Below are positions 4,419 through 5,556 of a DNA stretch of 5,556 nt, in pieces (the first letter of the stretch is position 1; every line of letters starts with the position of its first letter). A program made the position numbers and the translations under genes. Under the pieces are notes generated by a model. The model was not told the origin of the DNA, searched no databases, and saw nothing but the letters and a program-made list of their open reading frames with translations. The stretch is from NCBI GenBank assembly GCA_035632955.1, contig DASQFU010000115.1, positions 1 to 5,556 on the forward strand. The letters are read 5' to 3'. This DNA comes from DASQFU01 sp035632955 (GTDB lineage Bacteria; Eisenbacteria; RBG-16-71-46).

Positions 4419-5057
4419 TCAGCTCTTCGAGCGGAACTTGATGCTGCAGCCCAACGACTTCGTCTCTTGAACCGCAGGGACGGCGCCGCTCGCCACGGCC
4501 GTCACCGCGTCGGTCAGAAAGCGCGCCTGGACCTTCTCGGGCTCGCGGGCGTTGTCGTCGATGGTCCCGTGATAGACCAACTTGCCCTCCGCGTCGAACA
4601 GGAAGGCTTCGGGCGTACGCGTGGCGCCGAACGCCCGCGCCACGTCCGAGGTGGCGTCGACGACGTAGGGGAACTGCATGCCGCGTTCCTTGGCGCGCAC
4701 TTTCATGTTCGCGTAATCGTCCTCGCGCACCTTCTTCGGGTCGTTCGGGTTGATGGCGATCACGCCGACGCCCTGCTTGATCCCGGCATTGCCGATCTCG
4801 ACGATCCGGCTCTCCCACGCCTGCGCCCACGGGCACGCGTTGCACGTGAAGATCACCAGCGTTCCGTGCTTGCCGCGGACGTCGGTGATCGAGAACTGAC
4901 GGCCGTCAACGCTCTTCATTTTGACCGCGGCCTTGGGCGCCGATGCGCCGAGCGCGAGGGCCGAGGTGGCGACTTCCCCGGCCGACATCGAAACCGCGGC
5001 CGTCAGGGTGGAGGCGCCGAGGACACCGATGATGGCGACAAAACTCCGGAAGCTCAT
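4419..5057 (-). CDS. Exported AhpC/TSA-type redoxin (peroxiredoxin-like, thioredoxin fold)
   Basis: A 212-residue thioredoxin-fold protein of the redoxin / AhpC-TSA group, most like the small 'PRX-like' family with a TCN.CP motif. An N-terminal hydrophobic segment (about residues 6-24) with an SMSA-G site looks like a signal peptide, so it probably acts in the periplasm. The fold shows ..SVDGRQFSITDVRGK (49-63), the active-site CNAC (Cys72, Cys75) in FTCNACPW, VGVIAINPND (97-106), the cis-proline loop TRTPEAFLF (146-154) and the family's typical terminal GCSIKF (203-208) with Cys204. The natural substrate cannot be told; thiol-disulfide exchange or peroxide reduction are the family options. 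ATG 5057 follows AGGAGG by seven bases and lies two bases after the upstream TlpA-like stop, so the two are co-transcribed and probably translationally coupled. It lacks the WG..[KR]..YR tail of the three other exported proteins here. Confidence 0.9.
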   Translation of the reverse strand: MSFRSFVAIIGVLGASTLTAAVSMSAGEVATSALALGASAPKAAVKMKSVDGRQFSITDVRGKHGTLVIFTCNACPWAQAWESRIVEIGNAGIKQGVGVIAINPNDPKKVREDDYANMKVRAKERGMQFPYVVDATSDVARAFGATRTPEAFLFDAEGKLVYHGTIDDNAREPEKVQARFLTDAVTAVASGAVPAVQETKSLGCSIKFRSKS

Positions 5058-5059
5058 GT

Positions 5060-5556
5060 CTACTCCTCCTTGGATCGGGACGCTCTCGCCTCTGAAAGCA
5101 CATCGAGAACGGTCTGCTCGAACTTCTCGAACGACGCGCGACCTTCCCAGAAATGCCGCAGGTCGCCACGTCCGTCATAGATCAGCGTGGCCGGCAGGGC
5201 GCCGGTCCAGCGTGAATCCATCGCGTTGATGAAGCGCATGTCGTCACCGGTTTTCAGGTACGAGGGGAAATCCACTCCCTGCTTCGCCAGGAAGCGACGT
5301 GCTAGAGGAAGCTGGTCCTCGAAGTCGGCGGAGATCAGCACTAACCTCAGGCCGCGATCGCGATACCGCTCGTTCAACCGCATGAGATCGGGAAACTCTT
5401 CCCGGCACGGTGCGCACCAGGTGGCCCAGATGTTGACCAGCACGACCTCGGCGCCGGGCTCGCGCACCGCCGCCAGGACCGCGTCGGACGTCGCCGGTCG
5501 GATCTCCGGTAAGGCCGGACGGCTGCGCTCGGCCGAGGCTGAGGAAGCGTTGTCGA
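5060..5556 (-). CDS. TlpA-like thioredoxin-family protein (5' end outside window)
   Basis: A partial gene; 164 residues are visible and the frame stays open to the window edge. The thioredoxin domain starts with EVVLVNIWATWCAPC, whose CAPC active site is encoded at about 5405-5416. The preceding visible residues include a Ser/Ala/Arg/Pro-rich stretch and LPEIRPATSDAVLAAV. This looks like the linker and first helix of TlpA/ResA-type proteins, which are tethered or soluble thiol-disulfide oxidoreductases outside the cytoplasm. Further landmarks are FPDLMRLNERYRDRGLRLVLIS, the insertion before FPSYLKTGDD, and the cis-proline segment GALPATLIYD. A GTG at 5467 could be read as a start, but it would remove the linker and part of the domain's first helix, so the true start is more likely beyond the window, where a signal peptide or membrane anchor is expected. 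It is the first visible gene of a two-gene operon with the redoxin. The family call is firm; the partner (cytochrome maturation or general reduction) is unknown. Confidence 0.9.
   Translation of the reverse strand, partial: DNASSASAERSRPALPEIRPATSDAVLAAVREPGAEVVLVNIWATWCAPCREEFPDLMRLNERYRDRGLRLVLISADFEDQLPLARRFLAKQGVDFPSYLKTGDDMRFINAMDSRWTGALPATLIYDGRGDLRHFWEGRASFEKFEQTVLDVLSEARASRSKEE
5065..5070 (-). promoter_or_regulatory. Strong Shine-Dalgarno AGGAGG within the end of the upstream gene
   Basis: AGGAGG lies inside the final Lys-Glu-Glu codons of the TlpA-like gene and seven bases before the redoxin ATG at 5057. With only two bases between the TAG and this ATG, it indicates tight translational coupling. 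Confidence 0.8.

Noticed and set aside
4419..4445. C-terminus of the redoxin (GCSIKFRSKS) as a degenerate fourth tag
   Set aside because: SIK superficially resembles the SIK in WGSIKARYR, but there is no Trp, no Tyr-Arg end, and GC[ST]IK[WF] is the normal ending of this redoxin family.
4362..5180. Plus-strand open frame of 272 residues opposite the redoxin and TlpA-like genes
   Set aside because: Both minus-strand genes have firm family motifs (CNAC, CAPC, cis-proline loops). This frame is their antisense shadow.

Overview
The window is GC-rich and densely packed with bacterial chromosomal genes: eight protein genes and no recognisable RNA gene, CRISPR array, insertion sequence or phage gene. 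The mix of exported proteins, thioredoxin-fold redox proteins and an NHL beta-propeller fits an uncultured Gram-negative-type bacterium. From memory of the C-terminal signature described below and of the Cys-rich family at 1948-2709, I lean towards Candidatus Eisenbacteria or a neighbouring phylum. This is inference; no marker gene in the window fixes the taxonomy.

Layout, left to right. A DCC/DUF393 thiol-disulfide oxidoreductase-like gene (+, 3-425) converges on an exported NTF2-like protein (-, 453-1154). A short divergent region with tandem stem-loops leads to a flavin reductase-like FMN-binding protein (+, start probably GTG 1269, to 1877). Across a bidirectional terminator hairpin (1901-1935) this converges on an exported Cys-rich protein (-, 1948-2709). 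A 294-base divergent intergenic region follows, then a small uncharacterised gene (+, 3004-3375) whose 3' end overlaps by 20 bases the end of an exported six-bladed NHL-repeat protein (-, 3356-4309). The right end is a two-gene minus-strand operon: a TlpA-like thioredoxin cut by the window edge (5060-5556), then, after two bases, an exported AhpC/TSA-type redoxin (4419-5057).

The most notable observation is at the C-termini. Three exported proteins of unrelated fold (NTF2-like, Cys-rich, NHL propeller) end in the same nine-residue signature: WGVVRTLYR, WGRLKTLYR and WGSIKARYR, consensus W-G-x-[VLI]-[KR]-x-x-Y-R at the exact C-terminus. They use different synonymous codons and three different stop codons, so this looks like selection on the peptide and not recent DNA copying. 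A fourth, probably exported protein in the window (the redoxin) lacks it. I propose a C-terminal sorting, anchoring or processing tag on a subset of exported proteins; it matches no standard sorting tail I know. Its machinery is not visible here.

A secondary theme is thiol chemistry: a DCC protein, a TlpA-like thioredoxin and a redoxin surround an exported protein with 14 cysteines. A functional link is possible but not shown.
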